The notes: generated by a model not told the origin, from the sequence alone. DNA of 64,000 bases from Candidatus Accumulibacter affinis (GCA_016713625.1 JADJOT010000009.1:62001-126000); one strand, 5' to 3'. Numbered from the stretch's first letter, positions 33,500 through 42,650 are shown. Program-made: numbers and translations.

Positions 33500-33663
33500 G
33501 CAGCTACTGAGTGCGACGCTTCAGAGTCCAGCGCATCCTTCGCCGCCGCCAGGGCTTCGCACTCGGTATTGCCCTGGGTGATGGCCTCCGGAATATCAGC
33601 GAAGGACACGACAAATCCCCCGTCCACTTCGTCAGGGGTGAGGGTGACAGGATAGACGAACAT
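33343..33663 (-). pseudogene. hicB antitoxin truncated and fused to antisense intI sequence
   Basis: The first ~55 residues (MFVYPVTLTPDEVDGGFVVS, then FADIPEAITQGNTECEALAA) are a standard HicB partial RNase-H-like domain. From about residue 57 (GLLRAYAIVLESDAI) the frame is the antisense of the intI remnant, proven by the matching antisense frame at the intact intI copy. The open frame of 106 residues is therefore a chimera, and the HicB C-terminal DNA-binding part is lost. Confidence 0.85.
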
Positions 33664-33673
33664 GTTTAGCTCC

Positions 33674-33805
33674 TTACTTCAATCCGAGTTGCTTCTTGAT
33701 GCCTTCCAGCGTGCCTGTTTTCAGTTCGGTGTTGTGCATCGGTAGAACAGACTGCTTGCCGTTGAGATATACCTTCAGGTATGAGCCCTTGTCGGGTTGG
33801 AAGCC
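33674..33805 (-). pseudogene. hicA toxin fragment, 5' end missing
   Basis: The frame reads SYLKVYLNGKQSVLPMHNTE, then LKTGTLEGIKKQLGLK and TAA, the C-terminal two thirds of a HicA mRNA interferase (with the PMHN substrate-strand motif). It lacks a start codon and about 20 N-terminal residues; upstream sequence is the 3' end of ybeY. With the hicB fragment this is a hicAB module truncated at both ends, marking the right boundary of the insertion in the ybeY-corC operon. Confidence 0.82.
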
Positions 33806-34270
33806 TCACTCCTCCTCGCGATAGGGGTCCGGAAAGCCCAGCGCCGCCAGTAGCCGGCGCTCGCGGTCCTCCATGTCGCGCGCTTCCTCTTCACCGGCCT
33901 CATGGTCGTAGCCCTGCAGATGAAGCATGCCATGGACGATCAAATGCGCGTAATGCGCCTCGCACGACTTGTCCTGGGCGGTCGCCTCGCGCGCGACGAC
34001 CGGGGCGCAGAGCACTAGATCACCGCAGAGCAGGGGTGCCTGCTGGTAGGGGAAGGAGAGGACGTTGGTGGCGTAGTCGCGTGCGCGGTAGTCGCGGTTC
34101 AGGCGCTGGCCTTCTTCGCTGTCGACGAAGCGAACGGTGATCTGTCCGCCACGCGTGGAAGGGGCTACGGCGGCGCGTGCCCAGTTGCGAACCTGCGACT
34201 TGCCGGGGAGATCCGGCGAGTCACAGGCGCGTTGCACGCTGACCCGCAGTCGCCACTCACCCTTCGCCAT
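33806..34270 (-). CDS. ybeY: Endoribonuclease YbeY (rRNA maturation factor)
   Basis: A 154-residue protein with the zinc motif HGMLHLQGYDH (H3XH5XH) and the upstream pattern DYRARDYATNVLSFPY and GDLVLCAPVVAREA. YbeY functions in 16S rRNA 3' processing and ribosome quality control. It overlaps phoH by 14 bp. Its C-terminus (GFPDPYREEE) is complete, but downstream it runs directly into the truncated hicA instead of corC. Confidence 0.96.
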   Translation of the reverse strand: MAKGEWRLRVSVQRACDSPDLPGKSQVRNWARAAVAPSTRGGQITVRFVDSEEGQRLNRDYRARDYATNVLSFPYQQAPLLCGDLVLCAPVVAREATAQDKSCEAHYAHLIVHGMLHLQGYDHEAGEEEARDMEDRERRLLAALGFPDPYREEE

Positions 34271-35285
34271 GCCTGCCCGGCCTGGCGGTTGCTTCGCGGG
34301 CTTCGAGCGCGGCGGTGTGCGCTTCGTAGGCCGAGACGATGCGCGCTACCAGCGGGTGGCGTACGACGTCTTCCTTGAGGAACTCGGTGAAGGCGATGCC
34401 GCGAACTTCCCTGAGGATCTGGCGGGCCTCGATCAGGCCGCTCTTCTGGCCTCGTTGCAGGTCGATCTGGGTGACGTCACCGGTGACCACCGCTCGGGCG
34501 CCGATGCCGATGCGCGTCAGGAACATCTTCATCTGCTCGGGGGTGGTGTTCTGCGCCTCGTCGAGGATGATGAAGGCGTGGTTCAGGGTGCGCCCGCGCA
34601 TGTAGGCCAGTGGTGCAATCTCGATCGCGCCGCGTTCGAACAGCTTGCCGACGCGCTCGAAGCCCATCAGGTCGTAGAGCGCATCGTAGAGTGGTCGCAG
34701 GTAGGGATCGACCTTCTGGGCGAGGTCACCAGGCAGGAAGCCGAGCCGCTCGCCGGCCTCGACCGCCGGCCGGGTGAGCACGATGCGCTGCACCAGTTCG
34801 CGCTCGAAGGCGTCCACCGCGGAGGCGACGGCGAGGTAGGTCTTGCCGGTACCGGCCGGGCCGGTGCCGAAGGTGATGTCGTGCTCCTGAATGTTCCTGA
34901 GGTATTCGATCTGCCGCGGCGTGCGGCCGTGCAACTCGCTCTTGCGGGTCATCAGCGCCGGCGACAAGCCGCCGCCCGAGGCGATGTTGCGTACCGGTTT
35001 GTTGAGCAGTTCGATGAGGCCGAGCTGGATTTCATCGACCGACAGCGTGTCCTTGGCCTGCGCGTAGAACTGCTGCAGCGCCTCGGAAGCGCGCGCTGCC
35101 TGCGCCGGCTCGCCGCGCAGGGTGAAACGCTCGCCGCGGCGGGCAATCGAAACGTCGAGAGCGGTCTCGATCTGGCGCAGATTTTCGTCGAGCGGGCCGC
35201 ACAGATTGGCCAACTGCCGGTTATTGACCGGCGACAGCAGCAGTTCGGTGGCGCGGCTCTTGGCGGGGGAGGCGGGTGTGGTCAT
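34257..35285 (-). CDS. ybeZ: PhoH-like ATPase (YbeZ)
   Basis: A 342-residue protein with Walker A GPAGTGKTYLAVA, LTRPAVEAGERLGFLPGDL, Walker B FIILDEAQNTTPEQMKMFLTR and VVTGDVTQIDLQRGQKSGL. This is the YbeZ/PhoH-L group, a helicase-like ATPase working with YbeY. The ATG at 35285 overlaps the miaB stop (ATGA). Confidence 0.95.
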   Translation of the reverse strand: MTTPASPAKSRATELLLSPVNNRQLANLCGPLDENLRQIETALDVSIARRGERFTLRGEPAQAARASEALQQFYAQAKDTLSVDEIQLGLIELLNKPVRNIASGGGLSPALMTRKSELHGRTPRQIEYLRNIQEHDITFGTGPAGTGKTYLAVASAVDAFERELVQRIVLTRPAVEAGERLGFLPGDLAQKVDPYLRPLYDALYDLMGFERVGKLFERGAIEIAPLAYMRGRTLNHAFIILDEAQNTTPEQMKMFLTRIGIGARAVVTGDVTQIDLQRGQKSGLIEARQILREVRGIAFTEFLKEDVVRHPLVARIVSAYEAHTAALEAREATARPGRHGEG

Positions 35286-36649
35286 GCTGGCTGGGTGACG
35301 ATCTCGCCGCGCAGCGAGTGGGGCAGCGCGGAAGTAATGCGGACATTGAGGAAGCGATCGAGCAAGGCCGTGCTGTCGACGGCAGCGGCAGCGAAATTGA
35401 CGACGCGGTTGTTGTCGGTGCGCCCTGCCAGTTCCTGGCGGTCTTTCTTCGACGCACCTTCGACGAGCACCCGCTGCACGGTACCGACCATCGCGGCGGA
35501 AACGCCTTGCGCGAGTTCGTCGATCCGCTTCTGCAGGCGCAGCAGACGTTCGAGCTTGACCGCCGGCGGCGTTGCATCGGCGAGCTCGGCTGCCGGCGTC
35601 CCCGGGCGCGCGCTGTACAGGAAAGAGAACGAGGCGTCGAAGCCGACCTCGTCGATCAGTTTCATCGTTTTCTCGAAATCGTCGTCGGTTTCGCCCGGAA
35701 AACCGACGATGAAGTCCGACGACAGCGCGAGGTCGGGGCGTGCAGCGCGCAGCTTGCGCACCAGGCTCTTGTATTCGATCGCCGTGTAGCCGCGCTTCAT
35801 CGCCGCCAGGACGCGGTCCGAGCCCGATTGAACCGGCAGATGCAGGTGCGAGACCAGCTTCGGCACGCGGGCATAGACATCGATCAGGCGCGGCGACACC
35901 TCGCGTGGATGCGAGGTGGTGTAGCGGATGCGCTCGATACCGGGAATCTCGGCGATGTATTCGATCAGCAGCGCCAGGTCAGCCGCTTCCTCTCCAGACG
36001 GCGCCTGCCCTCTGCCGCTCATTGCGCCGCGGTAGGCATTGACGTTCTGGCCGAGCAGGGTCACCTCCTGGACGCCCTGCGCGGCCAGGCCGGCCACCTC
36101 GGTCAGGACGTCGTCGAAGGGGCGCGACACCTCTTCGCCGCGCGTGTAGGGAACGATGCAGAACGAGCAGAACTTGCTGCAGCCTTCCATGATCGAGACA
36201 AAGGCCGAAGCGCCTTCGACCCGCGCCGGCGGCAGATGGTCGAACTTCTCGATTTCGGGGAAGGAAATGTCCACCTGCGCCTTGCCGAGGCGACGCCGGT
36301 CGGCGATCAACTGCGGCAGGCGGTGCAGGGTCTGCGGCCCAAAGACGACGTCGACGTAGGGTGCGCGCGCGACGATCGCCGCCCCCTCCTGGCTCGCCAC
36401 GCAGCCGCCGACGCCGATCACCAGATCGGGATTGGCGCGCTTCAGCAGGCGTACCCGGCCGAGGTCGTGAAAGACCCGTTCCTGTGCCTTCTCGCGCACC
36501 GAGCAGGTGTTGAAGAGAATGATGTCGGCGTCGTCGGGGGTGTCGGTCTTGACGATGTCTTCGGATGCAGCGAGTACGTCGGCCATCTTGTCCGAATCGT
36601 ACTCGTTCATCTGGCACCCGAAGGTGCGGATGAACAACTTTTTGGCCAT
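35282..36649 (-). CDS. miaB: tRNA-2-methylthio-N6-dimethylallyladenosine synthase MiaB
   Basis: A 455-residue radical-SAM methylthiotransferase starting MAKKLFIRTFGCQMNEYDSDKM. The N-terminal UPF0004 domain has cysteines in FGCQMN, FNTCSVREKAQ and GGCVASQEG; the radical-SAM cluster is EGCSKFCSFCIVPYTRGEE (CxxxCxxC); a C-terminal TRAM domain follows. It adds the 2-methylthio group to i6A37 in tRNA. The longer upstream reading is not supported. It is the first gene of miaB-ybeZ-ybeY. Confidence 0.97.
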   Translation of the reverse strand: MAKKLFIRTFGCQMNEYDSDKMADVLAASEDIVKTDTPDDADIILFNTCSVREKAQERVFHDLGRVRLLKRANPDLVIGVGGCVASQEGAAIVARAPYVDVVFGPQTLHRLPQLIADRRRLGKAQVDISFPEIEKFDHLPPARVEGASAFVSIMEGCSKFCSFCIVPYTRGEEVSRPFDDVLTEVAGLAAQGVQEVTLLGQNVNAYRGAMSGRGQAPSGEEAADLALLIEYIAEIPGIERIRYTTSHPREVSPRLIDVYARVPKLVSHLHLPVQSGSDRVLAAMKRGYTAIEYKSLVRKLRAARPDLALSSDFIVGFPGETDDDFEKTMKLIDEVGFDASFSFLYSARPGTPAAELADATPPAVKLERLLRLQKRIDELAQGVSAAMVGTVQRVLVEGASKKDRQELAGRTDNNRVVNFAAAAVDSTALLDRFLNVRITSALPHSLRGEIVTQPA

Positions 36650-36660
36650 TTTTGCGGGTC

Positions 36661-37017
36661 TTAACGTGGGCGTGACAGCGACGCTTCGCTTTGCGTCAGC
36701 ATCCAGACGCGATAGACGGCGCCGGAATCGTCGGTGAGATAAACGACCTCGACGGGGCTCTGAATCTGCATCGGCATCACCAGCAGGTTTTGTCGGCTGC
36801 GAAACTGGGCGGTTGGGGCGAGGGGCCATTGGCGTCCGCTGATGGTCAGGAAACCGTCTCCCTGCGGCGGCTGCAGTACCCCTTTCCTGGCCTCGTCCGG
36901 CAGTGACCGCGCCATGGCTGCTGGTTCTATGAGCATTTGCGGGTCGGGGCCAGGCGCCAGTGCCGCCTCGGCAATGGCACTGAGAATGGAATACAAGAGG
37001 GAGGCAGGAAGGTCCAT
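36661..37017 (-). CDS. Conserved hypothetical protein
   Basis: A 118-residue protein starting MDLPASLLYSILSAIAEAAL and containing GDGFLTISGRQWPLAPTAQF and VEVVYLTDDSGAVYRVWMLT. No domain is recognised. The N-terminal stretch is amphipathic rather than a clear signal peptide. It stops 12 bp upstream of miaB and may be co-transcribed, and is divergent from acnB. Confidence 0.65.
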   Translation of the reverse strand: MDLPASLLYSILSAIAEAALAPGPDPQMLIEPAAMARSLPDEARKGVLQPPQGDGFLTISGRQWPLAPTAQFRSRQNLLVMPMQIQSPVEVVYLTDDSGAVYRVWMLTQSEASLSRPR

Positions 37018-37169
37018 CGGCACATTATAGACAGAGCGGCGCGCCGCTGTCAGCTGATCTTGCAGCCGCCGCGAGCACTCGGCATGGCTGCGAACGACGG
37101 CGGCGCTCGCGCCCTTGCAGTACAATCATGCTTTTGCCGTAGTTACCCCCTTTGAGAAAGGACGTCGCT

Positions 37170-39776
37170 GTGCTGGAATCCTATCGTGCCCATGTTGCCG
37201 AGCGCGCTGCGCTTGGTATTCCGCCTCTGCCGCTGACTGCCAAGCAGACCGAGGAACTCGTCGGACTACTGAAGAACCCGCCACAAGGCGAAGAAGAGAA
37301 CCTCGTCGAACTGATCACCTATCGCGTGCCGGCCGGGGTGGACGACGCCGCCAAGGTCAAGGCCGAGTTTCTCGCCCGAGTCGCCAAGGGCGACGAATCC
37401 TGCGCGCTGATCTCGAAGGAAAAGGCCACCGAACTGCTCGGCACGATGCTTGGTGGTTACAACGTCAAGCCGCTGATCGACCTGCTCACCGGCTCGACCG
37501 GAACGATTGCCGCCGCAGGCCTCAAGAAGACCCTGCTGGTGTTCGATTTCTTCCACGACGTCAAGGAACTCGCCGACAAGGGGAATGCAAATGCCAGGTC
37601 CGTGATGCAGAGCTGGGCCGACGCCGAGTGGTTCACCTCGCGTCCGCAAGTTCCCGCTTCACAGAAACTGACGGTCTTCAAGGTCACCGGTGAAACCAAC
37701 ACCGACGACCTGTCACCGGCGCCCGACGCCTGGTCGCGGCCGGACATCCCGCTGCACGCGCTGGCGATGCTCAAGAATGCACGGCCGGGTATTGAACCCG
37801 ACAAGGCCGGCGAGCGTGGTCCGATCAAGCAGCTCGAAGAACTCGCCAGGAAGGGTAACCTGATCGCCTACGTTGGCGACGTCGTCGGTACCGGTTCGTC
37901 GCGCAAATCGGCGACCAACTCGGTGCTCTGGTTCACCGGTGAAGACATCCCCTTTGTTCCGAACAAGCGTTTTGGTGGCGTCTGCCTCGGCTCGAAGATC
38001 GCGCCGATCTTCTTCAACACCATGGAAGATGCTGGCGCGCTGCCGGTCGAGATCGACTGCGGCCAGATGGACATGGGCGACGAAATCGAACTCAGGATCG
38101 ACGCCGCCACCTCAAAGGTGACCGCACTCAAGAACGGCGCCGTGATCGCCGAATCGCAACTGAAGACGCCGGTAATCCTTGACGAAGTGCGTGCCGGTGG
38201 CCGCATCCCGCTGATCGTCGGCCGCGGCCTGACCACCCGCGCGCGCGAAGCGCTCGGCCTGCCGGTATCGACGCTGTTCTGCCTGCCGCAGAATCCCGCC
38301 GATCCGGGCAAGGGCTACTCGCTGGCGCAGAAAATGGTCGGCCGCGCCTGCGGTCTGCCGGAAGGCAAGGGCGTTCTGCCCGGCACCTATTGTGAACCGC
38401 GGATGACTACCGTCGGCTCACAGGACACCACCGGTCCGATGACCCGTGACGAACTCAAGGATCTCGCCTGCCTCGGCTTCTCGGCGGACATGGTGATGCA
38501 GTCGTTCTGCCACACCGCCGCCTACCCGAAGCTGGTCGATGTGCGCATGCACCGCGAACTGCCGTCGTTCATCAGCACCCGTGGCGGTGTCGCCCTGCGT
38601 CCGGGCGACGGCGTCATCCACTCGTGGCTGAACCGTCTGCTGCTGCCCGACACGGTCGGCACCGGCGGCGACTCGCATACCCGTTTCCCGATCGGCATCT
38701 CGTTCCCGGCCGGCTCGGGTCTGGTCGCTTTCGCTGCCGCCACCGGCGTCATGCCGCTCGACATGCCGGAGTCGGTGCTGGTGCGCTTCAAGGGTTCGCT
38801 CGCTGAAGCCGGCAAGCGCGGCGTCACGCTGCGTGACCTGGTCAACGCGATTCCCTATTACGCCATCCAGGCCGGCCTGCTGACCGTCGAGAAGAAGGGC
38901 AAGAAGAACATCTTCTCCGGCCGCATCCTCGAAATCGAAGGCCTGCCGGACCTCAAGGTCGAACAGGCCTTCGAACTCTCCGACGCCGCTGCCGAACGTT
39001 CTGCCGCCGCCTGCGCGGTAGCGCTGAACAAGGAACCGATCATCGAGTACATGCGCTCGAACATCACCCTGATGAAATGGATGATCGCCAACGGCTACTC
39101 CGATGCGCGCACCCTCGGCCGCCGCATCAAGGCCATGGAAGCATGGATCGCCAAGCCCGAACTGCTGCAGGCCGACGCCGACGCGCAGTACGCGGCGGTG
39201 ATCGAGATTGACCTTGCCGACGTACTCGAGCCGCTGGTCGCCTGCCCGAACGATCCGGACGACGTCAAGCTGCTCTCCGCGGTCGCCGGAACGAAAATCG
39301 ACGAAGTCTTCATCGGCTCGTGCATGACCAACATCGGCCACTTCCGCGCCGCCGGCAAGGTCCTCGAAGGCAAGACTGACATCCCGACCCGCCTGTGGAT
39401 CGCGCCGCCGACCAAGATGGACGCGATGATCCTCAACGAGGAAGGCTACTACGCCATCCTCGGCAAGTCCGGTGCGCGCATGGAAATGCCCGGCTGCTCG
39501 CTGTGCATGGGCAATCAGGCGCAGATCCGCAAGGGCAGCACCGCGATGTCGACCTCGACGCGCAACTTCCCGAACCGTCTCGGCATCGATACCTATGTCT
39601 ATCTCGGCTCGGCCGAGCTGGCCTCGATCTGCGCCCTGATGGGCAGGATCCCGACCGTTGCCGAGTACATGGAGCAGGTGCAGGTGGTGAATGCCAAGGC
39701 CGCCGACGTGTATCGCTACATGAACTTCGATCAGATCAAGGAGTTCAGCGACGTGGCGGATACGGTGACGGTGTAG
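37170..39776 (+). CDS. acnB: Bifunctional aconitate hydratase 2 / 2-methylisocitrate dehydratase
   Basis: An 868-residue AcnB, the usual length. It begins VLESYRAHVAERAALGIPPL (GTG start at 37170, with AAAGGA 8 bp upstream; the frame is open a few codons further). The N-terminal HEAT-like domain and swivel domain (TGETNTDDLSPAPDAWSRPD) precede the catalytic domains with [4Fe-4S] ligands, including the CSLCMGNQAQ cysteines and the FIGSCMTN cysteine. It interconverts citrate and isocitrate and can process 2-methylisocitrate in propionate metabolism. A terminator follows. Confidence 0.97.
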   Translation: MLESYRAHVAERAALGIPPLPLTAKQTEELVGLLKNPPQGEEENLVELITYRVPAGVDDAAKVKAEFLARVAKGDESCALISKEKATELLGTMLGGYNVKPLIDLLTGSTGTIAAAGLKKTLLVFDFFHDVKELADKGNANARSVMQSWADAEWFTSRPQVPASQKLTVFKVTGETNTDDLSPAPDAWSRPDIPLHALAMLKNARPGIEPDKAGERGPIKQLEELARKGNLIAYVGDVVGTGSSRKSATNSVLWFTGEDIPFVPNKRFGGVCLGSKIAPIFFNTMEDAGALPVEIDCGQMDMGDEIELRIDAATSKVTALKNGAVIAESQLKTPVILDEVRAGGRIPLIVGRGLTTRAREALGLPVSTLFCLPQNPADPGKGYSLAQKMVGRACGLPEGKGVLPGTYCEPRMTTVGSQDTTGPMTRDELKDLACLGFSADMVMQSFCHTAAYPKLVDVRMHRELPSFISTRGGVALRPGDGVIHSWLNRLLLPDTVGTGGDSHTRFPIGISFPAGSGLVAFAAATGVMPLDMPESVLVRFKGSLAEAGKRGVTLRDLVNAIPYYAIQAGLLTVEKKGKKNIFSGRILEIEGLPDLKVEQAFELSDAAAERSAAACAVALNKEPIIEYMRSNITLMKWMIANGYSDARTLGRRIKAMEAWIAKPELLQADADAQYAAVIEIDLADVLEPLVACPNDPDDVKLLSAVAGTKIDEVFIGSCMTNIGHFRAAGKVLEGKTDIPTRLWIAPPTKMDAMILNEEGYYAILGKSGARMEMPGCSLCMGNQAQIRKGSTAMSTSTRNFPNRLGIDTYVYLGSAELASICALMGRIPTVAEYMEQVQVVNAKAADVYRYMNFDQIKEFSDVADTVTV

Positions 39777-39802
39777 GCGTCGGCGCAGCAGCAGAGCGAA
39801 AG

Positions 39803-39835
39803 GCGCCCCGCCGGGAAACCTGGCGGGGCGTCTTT
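39803..39835 (+). terminator. Rho-independent terminator of acnB
   Basis: Stem GCGCCCCGCC / GGCGGGGCG (39803-39812 and 39822-39830) with a 9-base loop and TCTTT after it, starting 27 bp past the acnB stop. Confidence 0.85.
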
Positions 39836-39910
39836 GCAGTGAGCGGCAGGCCGGGGCGGTAGGTCAAACGTGTTGAATTTGGCGTCTTCGTCTGCGCTAT
39901 ACTTTGCCCC

Positions 39911-40150
39911 ATGAGCACAGTCACTTTCGATACCCTGGAGGCCACCCGGCGGCTACGCGATGCCGGCTTCGACGAGAAGCAGGCGGAAATGGTCGTTCGC
40001 GTACTTTCGGATGCGCAATCGAACCTGGTGACGCGGGAGCACTTCGACGCCAAGTTTGCCGTGGTCGAGGCGAAGATGGACAAGCTGTCGTGGATGATCG
40101 GTGCATTGATCGCCATTGCCGTAGCCAATTTCGCCAAGCAGTTCTTCTGA
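39911..40150 (+). CDS. Small coiled-coil membrane-anchored protein (CCDC90/DUF1640-like)
   Basis: A 79-residue protein: DTLEATRRLRDAGFDEKQAE followed by a coiled coil (HFDAKFAVVEAKMDKLSW) and a C-terminal transmembrane helix (MIGALIAIAVANFAKQFF). This is the bacterial DUF1640 pattern (related to mitochondrial CCDC90/MCUR1), often near toxin-antitoxin or mobile genes, function unknown. It is the last rightward gene before the second cassette array. Confidence 0.82.
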   Translation: MSTVTFDTLEATRRLRDAGFDEKQAEMVVRVLSDAQSNLVTREHFDAKFAVVEAKMDKLSWMIGALIAIAVANFAKQFF

Positions 40151-40284
40151 GCCACCCCGGCACCTCGTCGATACGCTTCAGTTCAATGTAGTCCGTCGGG
40201 CGTAATCTTCGCTGTTCAGGGCTCATATGAGTTGGGCTTCGTCGAGCGCCTGATGACGGAACTTGAGGCGAATCTCCCCCGGAG

Positions 40285-40620
40285 TCAGTACGTCGATCGT
40301 GCCTTGTGAAAATTTGGGGTCTTTTCTTTTACCTTGGGAAAAAAGAAAGACCTGACCCCGCCGATGCGCGAGAGACTTTGCGTCAGTGACAGAAGTCGCC
40401 TGAACGCGCTGCGTGCATGCGGTTTCATCATCTCGCGCCCTGCCTCACGCGCTGATTCTTGACCGAGGATGTAGGACCCGATGAGACCAACGCCAAGAGA
40501 AAAGACTTGTAGCAACATGTTTTCGAGGGCTGACAGATCACGCAACGTCGCAACGACGATGAAGATGGCGGAAACCGCTATCGCCAGCACCACTAGGAGT
40601 TGGCCAGACCTTTTGTTCAT
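40285..40620 (-). CDS. Small two-helix membrane protein, probable cassette gene
   Basis: A 111-residue protein with two hydrophobic segments (LLVVLAIAVSAIFIVVA, and MLLQVFSLGVGLIGSYI) and a basic tail. The last ~18 residues (PKVKEKTPNFHKARSTY) are read from an imperfect inverted repeat (GGGGTC..TCTTTTC at 40318-40328 against AAAGACCTGACCCC near 40350-40363), so the native end was probably altered. No family recognised. A GTTGGGC at 40228-40234 to its left may be the core of its attC, but no complete site is visible. Confidence 0.55.
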   Translation of the reverse strand: MNKRSGQLLVVLAIAVSAIFIVVATLRDLSALENMLLQVFSLGVGLIGSYILGQESAREAGREMMKPHARSAFRRLLSLTQSLSRIGGVRSFFFPKVKEKTPNFHKARSTY

Positions 40621-40674
40621 TATTTGACCTCAGTGGCGGGGCAAGGGTGATGACTGGGTGATGACGTTCGTGAT

Positions 40675-40740
40675 GCATAACGTGGAGTTGAGGCGCCTGC
40701 GCGGCTTTTCGCGCAGGTCGCTTCGAACGCCGGGTTGGGC
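40675..40740 (-). other. attC-like cassette recombination site
   Basis: GCATAAC (40675-40681, one mismatch) and GTTGGGC (40734-40740, perfect) bracket GTGGAGTTGAGGCGCCTGCG, CGGCTTTTCG and CGCAGGTCGCTTCGAACGCC, with a central CCTGCGCG/CGCGCAGG palindrome. It stands 7 bp past the hicA stop and belongs to the hicBA cassette. Confidence 0.75.
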
Positions 40741-40747
40741 ACCACGA

Positions 40748-40961
40748 TTACAAGGCTGCGATGAATTCGTCGGGTGACACATCGTCCTGGCGCAGGACAC
40801 CTGCCAATGTGCCCACTTTGACTTCGCTGTGCATGGGGATGACGCAGCCTTTGGAACCACGGCGCATGATGACGTGACTTCCAGATTGGCGCAGCTTCTC
40901 GAAACCCAGCCGCTCCAACGCCCGTACTACGGTAGCGCCCGAAACACGAGGCAGCTTAGGC
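40748..40961 (-). pseudogene. hicA: hicA toxin, interrupted by an IS66-family element
   Basis: Joining 42656-42649 to 40953-40748 across the insertion (keeping one copy of the 8-bp duplication) gives a 71-residue HicA: MPKLPRVSGATVVRALERLG, FEKLRQSGSHVIMRRGSKGC, VIPMHSEVKVGTLAGVLRQ. The catalytic histidine is in QSGSHVIM. The original gene overlapped the hicB stop, with ATG inside GCATGCCTAA. The element entered at codon 4, so the toxin is inactivated while hicB is intact. Confidence 0.88.
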
Positions 40962-42648
40962 GTAACCGTTCACACCCCCTCAACAATTAGCACCGCATGG
41001 TCAAGTTCTATGTCATAATTCGCGTAACGTAACGACGACCCGACGCAATGCACCTGCGCAAGCACGACCTTCTGCAAATGAACGACGAGTGGCTGAAGAG
41101 GCTGCCGGCGGAGCGATTGCTGGAGGTATCGAAGCGTCTGCTGGACGACGTCAAAGAGTTACATGATCGGCTGAACCAAAACCCGGACAACAGCTCGCGT
41201 CCGCCTACCAGCCAGGCGCCTTGGGAGAGAGCCAGCGAGGCGGAGGGGGATCAGGATTTGGCTACCGAGATCGACCCAGAGGAAGCGGCTGCTGAAGAGA
41301 AGATGAAAAGCGCGGAAGCAGGGGAAGAGGCGGTCAAACCGGTAGTGAAGCTACCCTCAGCGCCGCAGGGTACGGACAAGAGGGCCGGCAAGCAGCCCGG
41401 CAGTCAGGGCTTTGGCCGCACTCAGAAACTGACGGTCACCGCCACTTGCGAGCACCGACCGGAGAACTGTGCGGCGTGTGCTTTAGCGCTGGCGGCGGAC
41501 GCCAAGTCACAGGCTTACACGGGCTGGGACGAAATCGATATTGCACCGCAGGTCGACGGCACGATCGGGCTGCTGTTCAGTGTCACGCGTCACCTTCTGC
41601 TGGAAGTCGTCTGCTCCTGTGGTCATGTCAGCCGTGCGCAGTCTTGGCGGGCGCCGCCGGACAACCAGTGGGAAAAGGTCGAGCTGGGCGAGTGGCGCCT
41701 GGTGGGCCCCCAGTTGGCCGGAGTCCTCGTCTTCCTCGGGCTGCGCATGCGCCTGTCGCGGGCGCGTATTCGCGAGGGGCTGATGGAATTGTTCGGCCTG
41801 ATGCTGAGCACCGGCGTGATCGACGAGACCCTCCGGGAAGCGGGGCGCGCCAGTTTTCCGCTGGAGGACGTTTTGGTGGCCGACATCGTGCAGGCGCCGC
41901 AACTGAATGTGGATGAAACCTCGTGGAAGGAATCCGGCCTGCTGCTGTGGCTGTGGGCTTTGGTCACGACCCACACGGTGCTGTTCCTCATTGGCCCGCG
42001 CACCGCGGAAATGCTGGAGAACGCCTTGCAAGACGGCTATCACGGCATTCTCATCAGCGATGGCTACGTGGTCTACCGCGCCTGGAAAAACCGCCTGCGC
42101 TGTTGGCCGCATCTGATGCGCAAATTGCGAGGCCTGGCCGAATCGACCGATAGACGGGTGGCCGGGGTCGGCAAGGAAATGGAAGGCCTCATGCAAACGC
42201 TGATGGACGCCATCTACGCGGCGAGGATCGATCCGCCGCCGGAAGGGCTGCCTGTGCGCTACGCCGCCGACATCGCGCGGCTCCGGCACCTGTGCGAGGC
42301 GCATCGGATGGATGCCCACCCGGCGCTACGCAGCGTCGTGCGCGAATTCCTCTACGACTGGGACGTGATCCTGCGCCCGGTCGCCGAGCCCCATCTGCCG
42401 CTTTCCAACAACGCCGCCGAACAGGCGCTGCGCCACTGGGTCATTGCGCGCTACATCAGCCACGGCACCCGCTCCGAAGCGGGCTCTCGCGCCTTCGCTC
42501 TCCTGGCCAGCGTCATCGAAACCTGCCGTTGTCGTAAGGCCTCTGCCTGGCGCTACCTCGGCACCGTCATCGCCGCCGCTCGCCAGGGTTTGCCGCTCCC
42601 CGCGCTCCCTGCTATCCCGGCAGCAGCATAGGGGGAGTGAACGGTTAC
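40962..42648 (+). mobile_element. IS66-family insertion sequence
   Basis: A 1687-bp element with terminal inverted repeats GTAACCGTTCACACCCCCT (left) and its near-perfect complement at the right end (one mismatch in 19). An 8-bp target duplication, GCTTAGGC, flanks it at 40954-40961 and 42649-42656. GTAA ends and 8-bp duplications are typical of IS66. It carries one transposase gene and lacks the short tnpA/tnpB frames of larger IS66 members. Intact ends, duplication and transposase suggest a recent insertion. Confidence 0.93.
41048..42631 (+). CDS. tnpC: IS66-family transposase
   Basis: A 527-residue transposase: an N-terminal leucine-rich coiled coil (LLEVSKRLLDDVKELHDRLN), NPDNSSRPPTSQAPW, a zinc-finger-like segment with cysteines (CEHRPENCAACALAL), then the DDE domain with LNVDETSWKESGLLLWLW, ILISDGYVVYRAW, NRLRCWPHLMRKLRGLAES and LPLSNNAAEQALRHWVIAR. 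These are IS66 signatures and the frame is uninterrupted, so the element may be active. Confidence 0.95.
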   Translation: MHLRKHDLLQMNDEWLKRLPAERLLEVSKRLLDDVKELHDRLNQNPDNSSRPPTSQAPWERASEAEGDQDLATEIDPEEAAAEEKMKSAEAGEEAVKPVVKLPSAPQGTDKRAGKQPGSQGFGRTQKLTVTATCEHRPENCAACALALAADAKSQAYTGWDEIDIAPQVDGTIGLLFSVTRHLLLEVVCSCGHVSRAQSWRAPPDNQWEKVELGEWRLVGPQLAGVLVFLGLRMRLSRARIREGLMELFGLMLSTGVIDETLREAGRASFPLEDVLVADIVQAPQLNVDETSWKESGLLLWLWALVTTHTVLFLIGPRTAEMLENALQDGYHGILISDGYVVYRAWKNRLRCWPHLMRKLRGLAESTDRRVAGVGKEMEGLMQTLMDAIYAARIDPPPEGLPVRYAADIARLRHLCEAHRMDAHPALRSVVREFLYDWDVILRPVAEPHLPLSNNAAEQALRHWVIARYISHGTRSEAGSRAFALLASVIETCRCRKASAWRYLGTVIAAARQGLPLPALPAIPAAA

Positions 42649-42650
42649 GC

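Noticed and set aside
40151..40284. Transposase fragment (minus-strand reading with TDYIELKRIDEV)
   Set aside because: Too short and not clearly similar to any transposase; the nearby inverted repeat GGGGTC/GACCCC is suggestive only.
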